A stretch of DNA of 33,245 nt from an uncultured Opitutia bacterium. Lineage in GTDB: Bacteria; Verrucomicrobiota; Verrucomicrobiia; Opitutales; Opitutaceae. Position numbers and translations under genes: made by a program. Under the pieces are notes generated by a model. It was given only the letters and a program-made list of their open reading frames with translations, searched no databases and was not told the origin of the DNA. Shown here one piece after another: positions 24,938 to 33,245 of the stretch (its first letter is position 1; every line of letters starts with the position of its first letter). The stretch is from NCBI GenBank assembly GCA_903872505.1, contig CAIQKV010000021.1, positions 1 through 33,245 on the forward strand. Reading direction: 5' to 3'.

Positions 24938-25879
24938 TCAAACTAGGGCTGGCCCGGGCGGCGCGCCGCCGGGCTTGCGGGCGAGGGCGACAAAACCGCC
25001 GGCGGGCACCAGCCAGGGTCGCTGACTCCACGCCCGCGGCAACACGGCCCGAAGGCAGCGCAACACGGGCGTGATGCCGATGACGGGGTAAGTGACGAAG
25101 TGCCAGGTGACGTAGTCCAGGCTGAGCTTCTTCTTGCCGCCGAGGATGCGAATGTCGGTGAAGCCGGCCTGCGCCAGCTGCCGGAGCAACGTCGTCGGCG
25201 TGAAGTAGAACAGGTGCTCGGCCTTGAACTCCAGCCAGCGCGCACCCATCAGGCGCGCGGTCCACGACGCAAAGTCGGGCGTCACGAGGAAAACCCAGCC
25301 GCCGGGCCACAGGAGATCGCGCACGGTGTCGAGGAACACGGCGGGCTGGCGGACGTGCTCGATGACGTCACAGGCCACGCACAGGTCGTAGCTGGCGGCC
25401 CGGCCCGCCAGGACGCTGATCTCGCCGCAATGCACCGGGGTGCCGGGCGGCAGCTTGGCCTGCGACTTGCGGCAGGAGTGGGGCGAGTAGTCGATGCCCT
25501 CGACGGAGAAATTGCTCCGGGCGGCCTGCACCAGGAAATCGCCGTCGCCGCAGCCCACCTCGAGGAGCCGCCCGGCCCGGATGCCGGCCTTGGCCAGCTG
25601 GCCGAGGTAGTGCGCCGCCGTCGCCTGCTTGCAGCGGCTGACGGCCGCGCCGGCGGCCTGCTCGTCGCCGAAAAAACTGTAGTGCGGGTGATAGATCTCG
25701 ACCAACTCGGCATCACTGGGCTGCGGATTCAGCATGTGCAGCTGGCAACCCCCGCAGCGCACCACGGGATGGCCGGCGGAAAGGCACACGGGCGAAAAAT
25801 CGCGGCCGCCGCACAGCGGGCAGGCGCTGACGGGTACGCGATCTTTCGAGGGAGCGGGCGAGGCGGAGGCGTCGGACAT
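24938..25879 (-). CDS. Zinc-ribbon class I SAM-dependent methyltransferase
   Basis: This 313-residue protein has an N-terminal four-cysteine knuckle (C20, C23, C42, C45 in CPLCGG and CGGC), probably a zinc site. A class I methyltransferase domain follows with motif I LLEVGCGDGDFL (105-116), the EGIDYS acidic strand, VACDVIEHVRQPAVFLD, and WPGGWVFLVTPDF. The FKAEHLFYFTPTTLLRQL region is typical of methyltransferase-23/C-methyltransferase-like proteins found in sugar loci. The likely role is methylation of a sugar or glycan end; the substrate is unknown. It starts 7 bases after the GT2 stop and is the last gene of a four-gene minus-strand run. Confidence 0.9.
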   Translation of the reverse strand: MSDASASPAPSKDRVPVSACPLCGGRDFSPVCLSAGHPVVRCGGCQLHMLNPQPSDAELVEIYHPHYSFFGDEQAAGAAVSRCKQATAAHYLGQLAKAGIRAGRLLEVGCGDGDFLVQAARSNFSVEGIDYSPHSCRKSQAKLPPGTPVHCGEISVLAGRAASYDLCVACDVIEHVRQPAVFLDTVRDLLWPGGWVFLVTPDFASWTARLMGARWLEFKAEHLFYFTPTTLLRQLAQAGFTDIRILGGKKKLSLDYVTWHFVTYPVIGITPVLRCLRAVLPRAWSQRPWLVPAGGFVALARKPGGAPPGPALV

Positions 25880-25886
25880 CGGGAAA

Positions 25887-26651
25887 TCAGTTCAGCGGGC
25901 CGAAGCGCGCCCGGCCCCAGGCGACAAACCAGGTCAGCGGGTCGTAGAACATGCGGATTTTTTTCCCCTCCTCGAACGAGCGCGAGTGGTAGTGCACCGG
26001 AATCTCGATGGGCCGGTAGCCATTCCGGACGAGCTTGATCAGCAGTTCCCAGTCGAAGTCGAACCGGTTGCACCGGAACGCGAGCCCTTGCAGGCATTCC
26101 CGGCGGAAGACCTTGTACATTGTGAAGGGGTCGCGGAGCCACACGCCGAGGGAGACGTCGATCATCGCGGTGAAGAACCAGTGGGCCGAGTTGAGCAGAA
26201 AGGCCTGGAAGAACTGGCCCTTGAACTGGCGGATCGAGAACTGGCCTGGAACGTGGCGGCAACCGAGGACAAACTGGTGGGTGCCGGCGGCCAGCGGCGC
26301 GAGCAGGACCTCGTAGTCCGCCAGGCTGTACTCGAGATCCGAGTCCTGGATCAGCACCACGTCGCCGGTCAGCTGCTTCAGTCCGGCGCGGACGGCGTGG
26401 CCCTTGCCGCGCGGGCGGTCCTCCAGCACGATCTTCACGCCCGGGCGGTCCTGGTAGCCCAACACGATCTCGCGCGAGCCGTCGGTGGAGTTGCTCTCGA
26501 TGATGATGATCTCGAGATCCCAGCCCGCGATCCGCTTGGCCAGCAGCGCGTCGAGGGCGGCCGACACGGTGCCGCGTTCGTTGAAGACCGGGACGAGGAC
26601 GGACAGCTTGGGTCGCGCGGGCAGGGGCGGCAGGGGTGGGCGGCGGCTCAT
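25887..26651 (-). CDS. DPM1-like glycosyltransferase family 2
   Basis: This 254-residue GT-A enzyme lacks membrane helices. The start is the ATG at 26651, sharing ATGA with the stop of the YfhO-like gene; a longer frame upstream mirrors that gene. Motifs are LSVLVPVFNERGTVSAAL, IIIIESNSTDGSREIV, RGKGHAVRAGL, and LIQDSDLEYSLADYEVLL (D-x-D at 103-105). FTMYKVFRREC and FDFDWELLIKLVRNGY follow. This fits polyprenyl-phosphate sugar synthases of DPM1 type. Coupling to the membrane protein immediately upstream suggests it makes the lipid-linked donor which that protein uses; this is inference. Confidence 0.92.
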   Translation of the reverse strand: MSRRPPLPPLPARPKLSVLVPVFNERGTVSAALDALLAKRIAGWDLEIIIIESNSTDGSREIVLGYQDRPGVKIVLEDRPRGKGHAVRAGLKQLTGDVVLIQDSDLEYSLADYEVLLAPLAAGTHQFVLGCRHVPGQFSIRQFKGQFFQAFLLNSAHWFFTAMIDVSLGVWLRDPFTMYKVFRRECLQGLAFRCNRFDFDWELLIKLVRNGYRPIEIPVHYHSRSFEEGKKIRMFYDPLTWFVAWGRARFGPLN

Positions 26652-29600
26652 GCGGCAACTCCTTCGGCGGGCGGACGCGGCGAGGGGGCCAGCCACCACA
26701 GCCACCCGAAGCCGGCGATCAGCAGCAGCAACCCCGCTGCACCCATCCACAGCGCGAGCGTGAAATGCTGCGGCCAGTAGGCGAAGGTAACCGTGTGGCG
26801 GCCGGCGGACTTGATCTCCACGCCCTTGAAGGTGTGGTTCACGCGGAAGTAGGGCGCGGGTTTGCCGTCCACGGTGACCCGGAAGTCTTTGTCGTAGTAC
26901 GTCTCGGACAGCACGGCCAGCCCGGGTCCGGGCGCATCCACGGTGAAGGTCGTGTTGTTGCTGGTCAGGTGGTAGTCGCTCGCGGCCCGGACGGCGCGAC
27001 CGGCAAGCTTTGCCGGCAGCTTCGGCGCCTCGGTCTGGCCGTCCTGCCGCGCGGCGAAGGGACGGCCGTCGCCCGCGAGCACCTGCTTGGAAAAAGCCAG
27101 TGCGGTGGAATATGTCGCGAGGCGGTCGGTGAAGAAGGCCCGGGGCCAGACCGTGGGGCTCGCGTAGACGTCGAGGTCGAGCTGCTTGAGCAGCTTGAGG
27201 CCGGCGATTGCCAACGGCGGATTCGAGGGGTCGGCGATGTAGAAGCCCACGTTCAGCATGTCATGTTCGGGGACGAGGCGCGGCGCATCCTCGGGCTTGG
27301 TGTACCAGTCCCAGTTCCACACCTTCTGCAGGCCAAACTCGATCGCGAGCTCCTGATACCAGCGGTTGCGCAGCGCATCGACGCCGTAGAGGCTCTCCCA
27401 ACGAATCGCGGAGTTGTACGAGGGATACAGCGTCGAGCCCCAGCCGACCATGCGAACGGGGTCGGGTCCGCGATGGGCTTCGACATAACCCACGCCGGGA
27501 GAGGGCGCGTGCAGGTTGCCGCGGAAGCCCGGCACGAAGGCGTAGTGGTTGAACCACGAGGCGCCGAACTGGCAATGCCGCCAGTGGAGCAGCGGCAGGC
27601 CAAGCACCAGCACCACACATGCGATGGACGCCCGACCCGATGTCATGGCCCAGCGCCACCCGAGCGGAATCGCCACAATCGCGAGCAGGAGCGACGGCAG
27701 GTAGCCGCGGAAGAACGGGCTGGTCGGCCCGCCGCGCGTCGCCACGAAAAAGATCACGAGCAGCGCCGCGATGAGCGCAAAAACCCTCCCGATCGGCCCG
27801 GCCCAGCCGCCGGTCCGCACTTGCTCCAGGGCATCGCGAAAGCCGCAACCCGCAAGCACGGCCCCGATGACCAGCAGCGGGCACGAGAAGACGTCACCGG
27901 TGTGGTGGATGTTGCCGAGGAAGGGGATCTTCACGATGACCGACTCGGGCACGACGCCGAACGCGAGCAGCAGCGGCGGCACGGCGGCAACCAGCAGGGC
28001 GCGCCCGGCGAAGTCAGAGCGCCACAGCCGCGGGCTGACAAGCCACCAGGCCACGCCGAGGAGGAGGAAGAAATTCAGCGCCGGCGCCACCACGAGTTCA
28101 TCCACGGTGGCCTGCCGGTAGAAGATGTCGTCGAAGAAGCCGATGAACTGGGCGAACGGCAACGGGTGCGCCACGGGCGTGTCGTACCCGGTGTAGGAGT
28201 GATGCAGCGCGTCCAGAAATGACATCCAGCCCGGGGCGGTGAGCAGGACGAATCCGCCGCCGGCCAGCGTGGCGAGGCCCAGCACCCGCCACCGGAAGGC
28301 GCGCGCGTCCGGCAGCGTCAGCAGCAGGAGCGCGCCGGCGAAATTCAGGCAGACCATGGCCATGTAGGCCTCCTTCACGGTGCCGCTGGTGAACACGAGC
28401 CAGTTGGTCGCGACCAGCGCCGCCAGCCAGCCCGCCTGCCGGCGCGGCGTCGCGGCGGTCGCGAGCCCGGTCCACGCCCAGAGGATCCACGGCGAATAGC
28501 ACACGCTGAAATTCGCCGGATGGCAGAGGCGGTAAGTGAAGAACCCGATGAAGACGCCGGTGACGCCCACCAGCACGGCCGACGCGAGGTGGCGGGTGAG
28601 CCGCCAGACGATGAAGCCCAGCCCGGCGCCAAACAGCCAGTGCGCCACGAGGAACCGGACATCCCACGCCCAGGCCGAGCCGTCGGTCAGGATGGTGAGG
28701 AAGTTGAACGGGTCCCCGAACATCGACTGGCCCTGGCCGAGCAGCGGCTCGCCGCAGAGGGAATTGCGGTTCCACAACGGCCACTCGCCGAATTTGAGCA
28801 GGGCGTCCCGCTGGATCATCGGGTAATAGAGATGGTTGAAAAGCAGCGCGCCGGTGTCCGACGCCATGCCGTTGATGAACATGTATTCCTGCGAGCCCGG
28901 CAGCGTGGGCAGCTCGCCGTACAGCATGAGCCCGCCGTTGTTCGGCGACGCGAAGCTCCGGCCGAGGAACAGGATGGGGTGGCACTGCACCGCCACGGCG
29001 AGGATCACCGCGCCGGCGATGGTGGTGCGCGGCCGCGCCTGCGCCCGGCGGGCGAGGGCGACGGCGAGGCGCCCCAAGCGCGAGGCGACGACGGGCGCGC
29101 CGAGGAGCAGCCCCAGCAGGAAAACGGGCAGGGCCCGCGGCAGGCCCTCGCGGAGCCAGATGCGGCCGCCGGGCGCCAGGTGGATGGGCGCGGGCAGGTT
29201 CAGCTCAAGGATGGGATCGCGGGCGTTCGGCTGAGTCACGATGTACAGCGTGTCGCCCTTCACCACCGCCCGCGCGATCTCGGCGTTCGGGACGAAGTCC
29301 TGCGGGCGGAACTTGCGCACCACCTTGCCGCGGGCGGTGACAATCTGGGCGTGGGAGAAGGTGAAGTCGCCCACGCCGTCGATGGGATCGAGCCGGAGGT
29401 GGACGAAATCGCCCATGGGCATCATGTAGCGGTAGACGACCGGTTTGGGCTCGATTTTCAGCGGCTGGCGCGAGGAGTCATTCTCGTTGTAACCCTTGCC
29501 GAGGTCCCAGAACACCTGCGTGGTGCCGGGCGACGTGGAGGTCAGGGTGACATCGAAGAAAAAATAATCCCGCCGCTCGACGCTCGTGCTCAGGTACGGC

Positions 29601-29665
29601 AGGGCGGCCGCCACGGCCAGCACCAGGGACAGCACGGTCGCCCGCCAGTCGAACAGGGATTTCAT
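26648..29665 (-). CDS. YfhO-like large membrane protein, putative glycosyltransferase
   Basis: The protein has 1005 residues and starts at the ATG at 29665, which shares ATGA with the SDR stop. It has an N-terminal helix ([20 protein letters not shown]) and a beta-rich periplasmic segment up to about residue 160. At least ten further helices follow, including the loops [17 protein letters not shown] and [13 protein letters not shown], which resemble YfhO-family GT-C proteins. The soluble C-terminal part contains [16 protein letters not shown] and [14 protein letters not shown], the typical YfhO ending, before a last helix near 970-992. YfhO relatives act in lipid-linked sugar transfer. Coupling with the DPM1-like GT2 fits that role. 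Confidence 0.88.
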   Translation of the reverse strand: MKSLFDWRATVLSLVLAVAAALPYLSTSVERRDYFFFDVTLTSTSPGTTQVFWDLGKGYNENDSSRQPLKIEPKPVVYRYMMPMGDFVHLRLDPIDGVGDFTFSHAQIVTARGKVVRKFRPQDFVPNAEIARAVVKGDTLYIVTQPNARDPILELNLPAPIHLAPGGRIWLREGLPRALPVFLLGLLLGAPVVASRLGRLAVALARRAQARPRTTIAGAVILAVAVQCHPILFLGRSFASPNNGGLMLYGELPTLPGSQEYMFINGMASDTGALLFNHLYYPMIQRDALLKFGEWPLWNRNSLCGEPLLGQGQSMFGDPFNFLTILTDGSAWAWDVRFLVAHWLFGAGLGFIVWRLTRHLASAVLVGVTGVFIGFFTYRLCHPANFSVCYSPWILWAWTGLATAATPRRQAGWLAALVATNWLVFTSGTVKEAYMAMVCLNFAGALLLLTLPDARAFRWRVLGLATLAGGGFVLLTAPGWMSFLDALHHSYTGYDTPVAHPLPFAQFIGFFDDIFYRQATVDELVVAPALNFFLLLGVAWWLVSPRLWRSDFAGRALLVAAVPPLLLAFGVVPESVIVKIPFLGNIHHTGDVFSCPLLVIGAVLAGCGFRDALEQVRTGGWAGPIGRVFALIAALLVIFFVATRGGPTSPFFRGYLPSLLLAIVAIPLGWRWAMTSGRASIACVVLVLGLPLLHWRHCQFGASWFNHYAFVPGFRGNLHAPSPGVGYVEAHRGPDPVRMVGWGSTLYPSYNSAIRWESLYGVDALRNRWYQELAIEFGLQKVWNWDWYTKPEDAPRLVPEHDMLNVGFYIADPSNPPLAIAGLKLLKQLDLDVYASPTVWPRAFFTDRLATYSTALAFSKQVLAGDGRPFAARQDGQTEAPKLPAKLAGRAVRAASDYHLTSNNTTFTVDAPGPGLAVLSETYYDKDFRVTVDGKPAPYFRVNHTFKGVEIKSAGRHTVTFAYWPQHFTLALWMGAAGLLLLIAGFGWLWWLAPSPRPPAEGVAA

Positions 29666-30726
29666 GCGGCGCCGGCGGGACGTTTGCGCCAGGCCTCCAC
29701 AATCTGCCGGATCGTCTCCTCCAGCGACTGGGTGATGTCCCACGAGGGGTAGTGCGCCCGCATCTTGCGGAGGTCGGAGTAGTAGCAGATGTGGTCGCCG
29801 GCGCGGTTCTGGTCCACGTAGGTGTAAACCTGCGGCTTGCCGGTGAATTTCTCCGTGAGCTTGAACGCCTCGAGAATGGACGTGCTGTTGGCCTTGCCGC
29901 CGCCGAGGTTGTAGACCTCGCCCGCGCGCGGCGCCGCGACGAAGGCCGCCATGAAGCGCGCCACGTCGAGCGAGTGGATGTTGTCGCGCACCTGCTTGCC
30001 CTGGTAGCCGAACACCTTGTATTCGCGCCCCTCGAGGTTGCACTTCACGAGGTAGCTGAGGAAGCCGTGCAGCTCGACGCCGCTGTGGTTGGGGCCGGTG
30101 AGGCAACCGCCGCGCAGCGCGCAGGTGGGCAGGTTGAAGTAGCGGCCGTACTCCTGCACCATCACGTCCGCGGCCACCTTCGACGCGCCGAAGAGTGAGT
30201 GCTTCGACTGGTCGATCGTGAAGGTCTCCGGGATGCCGTGCGCATAGGCCGGGTCGGCGTAGTCCCAGCGCGTGGCGAGCTCTGTCAGCGCGATCCGGTT
30301 CGGCGCGTCGCCGTAGACCTTGTTCGTGCTCATGTGGACGAACGGCGCCTCGGGCGCGGCCTGCCGCGCGGCCTCCAGCAGGTTCAGCGTGCCGACGGCG
30401 TTGGTGTCAAAGTCGTCGAAGGGAATGGCCGCGGCGCGGTCGTGGCTGGGCTGCGCGGCGGTGTGGACGATCACGCTGGGCCGGACCTGCTTGACGAGGG
30501 CGAGGATGCCGGCGCGGTCGCGCACATCGAGCTCGTGGTGGACGAAGCCCTTCAGGTCCCGCGCCAGGCGCGCCTGGTTCCAGCGCGTGTCACCCTGCGG
30601 CCCGAAGAAGACGGCGCGCTGGTTGTTGTCGACCCCATGGACCTGGTAGCCCTGCGCCGCGAAATAAACGCAGACTTCCGAGCCGATGAGGCCCGAGGAA
30701 CCGGTGACGAGAATCAACTTGGCCAT
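29662..30726 (-). CDS. CDP-paratose 2-epimerase-like SDR with Phe in place of catalytic Tyr
   Basis: This 354-residue extended SDR has the NAD motif [27 protein letters not shown], and [13 protein letters not shown]. The catalytic region reads [19 protein letters not shown], so the tyrosine of Y-x3-K is phenylalanine (F179, K183); the codon at 30190-30192 confirms this. Also present are [18 protein letters not shown] and [18 protein letters not shown], resembling RfbE/TyvE-type epimerases. The same Phe substitution is, to my recollection, found in related proteins, so it may be a subfamily trait rather than decay. It is the first gene of the minus-strand run with the YfhO-like protein, GT2 and methyltransferase. 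The 145-base divergent region upstream shows no clear promoter. Confidence 0.9.
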   Translation of the reverse strand: MAKLILVTGSSGLIGSEVCVYFAAQGYQVHGVDNNQRAVFFGPQGDTRWNQARLARDLKGFVHHELDVRDRAGILALVKQVRPSVIVHTAAQPSHDRAAAIPFDDFDTNAVGTLNLLEAARQAAPEAPFVHMSTNKVYGDAPNRIALTELATRWDYADPAYAHGIPETFTIDQSKHSLFGASKVAADVMVQEYGRYFNLPTCALRGGCLTGPNHSGVELHGFLSYLVKCNLEGREYKVFGYQGKQVRDNIHSLDVARFMAAFVAAPRAGEVYNLGGGKANSTSILEAFKLTEKFTGKPQVYTYVDQNRAGDHICYYSDLRKMRAHYPSWDITQSLEETIRQIVEAWRKRPAGAA

Positions 30727-30871
30727 GAGGAAAAGGAAGTGGCACTCATACAGGCGGGTCCAGCCTCTTCCAGCTGATTCTTCCGCGATGCATTTGCAGG
30801 CGGGGTTTTTTGTTTGCGGCGGGGCCTGCGGGCGTTTGCTTCGTCCCTATTCTCATGAACGTAAGTCAATT

Positions 30872-32911
30872 ATGGATGCCGCCGGCACACTGAGCCCGAG
30901 GATTCGCTGGCTGATATTCGGCGGTGCCCTGCTGGTGGCGCTGGGATGGGCGGCGACGACGCAGCACGTGTGGGAGGACTACTACATCACGTACCGGTCG
31001 AGTCGGAACCTGGCGACGGGGCACGGGCTGGTATTCAACGTGGGGGAGAAGCTGCACACGTTCACGTCGCCGCTGGGCGTGCTGCTGCCGGCACTGGCGA
31101 GCTGGCTGACGGGCACGCAGTCGGACACGGCGGCGATCTGGCTCTTCCGGTTCTGGAGCGCGGCGGCATTTGCCGGGGCGGCGGTGCTGGTCTGGGCGGT
31201 GGCGCGGCGGTTCCAGTACGGCAGGTTCGCCGCGGCAGCCCTGGTCGCGTTCGTGGTACTCGACGGCAAGGGGATCGACTTTTCGGTCAACGGTATGGAG
31301 ACGGGGTTTCTCCTTCTGTTCCTCGCGTACACCCTCTGGGCGATGTTCGCCTGCACGGGCCGGCAGTGGCTGCACCTCGGCCTGGCCTGGGGCGCCCTGA
31401 TGTGGACCCGGCCGGACAGTTTTCTGTACGTCGGTCTGCTGTCGGCCGGCGTGTTTTTCTTTAACGACGCCGCGCGCACTGGTTTGACCCGCGGGCAGTG
31501 GCTCAAGCTCTTCCTGCAGGCCGGCATCGTCTGCACGCTCGTCTACCTGCCGTGGCTCCTGTGGGCGTGGTGGTACTATGGGAGCCCGATCCCGCACACG
31601 ATCACCGCCAAGGGCGCGGTTTCCGGGGTGAAGCCCGCGTGGGGAGTGATCAAGACCCTGGTTGATTTCCCGCTGACGGTCTGGACGGGCTCGACCTCGC
31701 TCGAGTCAACCTTCCTGCCGTCGTATTTCCAGATCGGTGGCTGGCCCAGTGCCGCAGTGACCACGGCTCGCTGGGTGGCGCTCCTCCTCGCGTTCCAGTG
31801 GGCGGTGCCGCTCTGGCGGGTCGAGGTCCGGGTGGCGTCCTTCGCGTTCTGCGGGATGCACGCGTACCTGTCCTATTTCCCCTACTTTCCGTTTCCGTGG
31901 TATCTGCCCGGTCCGGCGCTGCTCGGCGCGGTGACCTTGGGGGCGATGATTGCGCAGCTGCTGTCCGTTGCGGACCGAACTCACTCGCGCCTGCTCCGGG
32001 TTGGCGTGGTGGCCGTCGTTCTGGCCGGCCTCGGCGGCCAGAGCTGGCTGACCTGGCAGATGCGCCGCGAGATGGCGCTCGAGCAGCGCTACAGCGGCAC
32101 CGGCACCCGCCAAAAAGCCGGCGAGTGGCTGAAGGCCCATGCCCAGCCCGGCGACACCGTCTTCATGGAGCCGCTCGGCTACATCGGGTATTTTTCCGGC
32201 CTGCGCACCTACGACTACCCCGGACTTTCCTCCCTCGAGGTGGTCCACGCCATCCGGGAGGTCGGGACGGACTGGTCGAGATTGATCGACCGGCTTTCAC
32301 CCGACTGGCTGGTCCTGCGGCCGTGGGAATACGAGCGGATGAGGACGTCGACCCCCGGGCTCCTGGGTGACGGCAACACCTACGGAGTGGCGAATGAACT
32401 GGATGCGATGCCGCAAATCCGCCGCGTCGAGTTGTTCGGCCGGAACTACGTCGAGTTCGACTCGCACCTTTTCATTTTCCACCGGCAGATTGCGAAACCG
32501 CAGCTGGCTCCCGCCGGGCCGGCCCCCTTCGCGCGGCTTGGGCTCCCGGCGGTGGAGATCGGCGGCCAGCGCCTGTTCCGGCTGCCCGGCAAGGGAGTTG
32601 TCAGCGTGCCCGTGCCGGCGGACGCGAAGCACGTCTGGATCATGTTTGGGATCCCCGAGGAGTCGTACCGGGGCAGCCCGGTGGCCGACGGCGTGGAGTT
32701 CACCGTCAAGTGGTCGGACGGACGCAGCCCCGAGCACCTGTTTGCGCGCCAGCTGCAGCCGCAGAGCAATCCGCAGGATCGCGGGGTGCAGTTCCTCGAT
32801 GCCAAGCTGCCGCGTCATGGGAAGGGTGCGGTGATCATCCTGACGACGTCGGCCCATCCCGGCACGCAAAAGGACTGGAGCTGTTGGGGTGAGCCGGAGT
32901 TTGCGAATTGA
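30872..32911 (+). CDS. GT-C membrane glycosyltransferase with C-terminal beta domain
   Basis: The product has 679 residues from the ATG at 30872; the open frame reaches 30686, but that part overlaps the divergent SDR and has no protein-like features. The first helix (about 13-31) is followed by the loop HVWEDYYITYRSSRNLATGH (E35-D36), then GLVFNVGEKLHTFTSPLG. This is a pattern known from bacterial GT-C arabinofuranosyl- and mannosyl-type transferases, where the paired acids are catalytic. About nine further helices run to roughly residue 400. The tail from about 560 has PVADGVEFTVKWSDGRSPEH, LFARQL, DRGVQFLDAKLP and WSCWGEPEF, a beta-sandwich-like domain that might bind carbohydrate. A near-identical N-terminus starts the next gene. 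Confidence 0.87.
   Translation: MDAAGTLSPRIRWLIFGGALLVALGWAATTQHVWEDYYITYRSSRNLATGHGLVFNVGEKLHTFTSPLGVLLPALASWLTGTQSDTAAIWLFRFWSAAAFAGAAVLVWAVARRFQYGRFAAAALVAFVVLDGKGIDFSVNGMETGFLLLFLAYTLWAMFACTGRQWLHLGLAWGALMWTRPDSFLYVGLLSAGVFFFNDAARTGLTRGQWLKLFLQAGIVCTLVYLPWLLWAWWYYGSPIPHTITAKGAVSGVKPAWGVIKTLVDFPLTVWTGSTSLESTFLPSYFQIGGWPSAAVTTARWVALLLAFQWAVPLWRVEVRVASFAFCGMHAYLSYFPYFPFPWYLPGPALLGAVTLGAMIAQLLSVADRTHSRLLRVGVVAVVLAGLGGQSWLTWQMRREMALEQRYSGTGTRQKAGEWLKAHAQPGDTVFMEPLGYIGYFSGLRTYDYPGLSSLEVVHAIREVGTDWSRLIDRLSPDWLVLRPWEYERMRTSTPGLLGDGNTYGVANELDAMPQIRRVELFGRNYVEFDSHLFIFHRQIAKPQLAPAGPAPFARLGLPAVEIGGQRLFRLPGKGVVSVPVPADAKHVWIMFGIPEESYRGSPVADGVEFTVKWSDGRSPEHLFARQLQPQSNPQDRGVQFLDAKLPRHGKGAVIILTTSAHPGTQKDWSCWGEPEFAN
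30926..31111 (+). repeat. Direct repeat copy 1 (inside the first GT-C gene)
   Basis: This 186-base coding segment aligns without gaps to 33060-33245. I count 9 differences (about 95% identity) and only two amino-acid changes in 62 codons. It covers most of the first helix and the catalytic loop. The second copy reaches the window edge, so the true repeat length is unknown. Confidence 0.92.
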
Positions 32912-33002
32912 TGCTTGGCAGGTGCCTTTGGCATCCTACGTCTATCTGCCCTCGCCGGACTAGTGCCGACGAAACAACCCTTTCATTTTTGGTACTGAAC
33001 TC

Positions 33003-33245
33003 ATGGCCATGACTGAGTCTTCGAACAAAGTGAGCGCCCGCTGGCTAGTGTTTGGGCTGGCCCTGCTGGTGGCGCTGGGGTGGGCGGTGACGACGTCGCA
33101 CGTGTGGGAGGACTACTACATCACGTACCGGTCGAGCCGGAACCTGGCGACGGGGCACGGGCTGGTGTTCAACGTGGGGGAGAAGCTGCACACGTTCACG
33201 TCGCCGCTCGGCGTGCTTTTGCCGGCACTGGCGAGCTGGCTGACG
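33003..33245 (+). CDS. GT-C membrane glycosyltransferase, partial (N-terminus only)
   Basis: The gene begins at the ATG at 33003 (a second in-frame ATG lies at 33009) and is open to the window end, giving 81 residues. After a divergent start (MAMTESSNKVSARWLVFGLA) it nearly repeats the preceding gene: HVWEDYYITYRSSRNLATGH and GLVFNVGEKLHTFTSPLG are identical. It is therefore a tandem paralogue of the GT-C transferase at 30872, on the same strand and 91 bases downstream of its stop. The rest of the protein, including any C-terminal domain, cannot be seen. The 91-base spacer and the region before the first copy do not look alike. Confidence 0.88.
   Translation, partial: MAMTESSNKVSARWLVFGLALLVALGWAVTTSHVWEDYYITYRSSRNLATGHGLVFNVGEKLHTFTSPLGVLLPALASWLT
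33060..33245 (+). repeat. Direct repeat copy 2 (inside the partial GT-C gene)
   Basis: This is the second copy of the 186-base segment at 30926-31111, with 9 base differences counted by eye. It ends only because the window ends. Most differences are at third codon positions, so selection on the protein plus recent duplication or gene conversion would explain it. Confidence 0.92.

Noticed and set aside
26636..28222. 528-codon frame opposite the YfhO-like gene
   Set aside because: Antisense shadow with highly charged low-complexity sequence and no recognisable feature.
30686..30871. Extended N-terminus of the GT-C gene at 30872
   Set aside because: It would overlap the divergent SDR start and adds a non-protein-like stretch. 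The ATG at 30872 precedes the first helix by the same distance as in the tandem paralogue.

Overview
The window is a high-G+C, densely packed bacterial chromosome segment with 25 protein genes, the last one cut by the window edge. No gap exceeds about 250 bases. No tRNA, rRNA, CRISPR array, IS element or phage gene was recognised. The content is that of a large surface-glycan locus. It holds nucleotide-sugar synthesis (rfbA, rfbB, an epimerase/reductase, three further SDR epimerases, an aminotransferase), soluble and membrane-attached glycosyltransferases, six large multi-spanning GT-C/YfhO-like proteins, and two methyltransferases. A sigma / FecR / TonB-dependent receptor operon sits inside it. 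The outer-membrane receptor shows a Gram-negative cell. Receptor style, FecR pairing, G+C and the large membrane glycosyltransferases with C-terminal beta domains fit Verrucomicrobiota (Opitutales-like), but this assignment is an inference.

Layout. (1) 43-4288, minus: two membrane GT-C-like proteins and a GT4 glycosyltransferase, in a tightly overlapping run. (2) 4330-5964, plus: a paralogue of the middle gene of block 1. (3) 5990-7630, minus: a two-domain GT4 enzyme. (4) 7704-13802, plus: methyltransferase, large GT-C-like protein, atypical SDR, DegT-family aminotransferase and ArnC-like GT2, an arrangement resembling an Arn-type 'make amino sugar, load on polyprenol, transfer' module. (5) 13799-19633, minus: GT2, rfbA, rfbB, an epimerase/reductase resembling the plant NRS/ER enzyme, a DPM1-like GT2 and a CDP-tyvelose-epimerase-like SDR. 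(6) 19724-24691, minus: TonB-dependent receptor, FecR-type anti-sigma factor and ECF sigma factor. (7) 24938-30726, minus: methyltransferase, DPM1-like GT2, YfhO-like membrane protein and SDR. (8) 30872-33245, plus: two tandem GT-C paralogues, the second truncated by the window end.

How the parts may work together (inference): rfbA, rfbB and the NRS/ER-like protein could supply dTDP-L-rhamnose without RmlC or RmlD. Three GT2 enzymes of DPM1/ArnC type could charge polyprenyl phosphate with sugars. The membrane GT-C proteins could then transfer these sugars on the periplasmic face, several of them through an extra C-terminal beta domain. The strongest leads are the RmlC-less rhamnose cassette, a C-terminal domain shared by three GT-C proteins, two SDRs lacking the catalytic tyrosine, the Arn-like operon and the tandem GT-C duplication.
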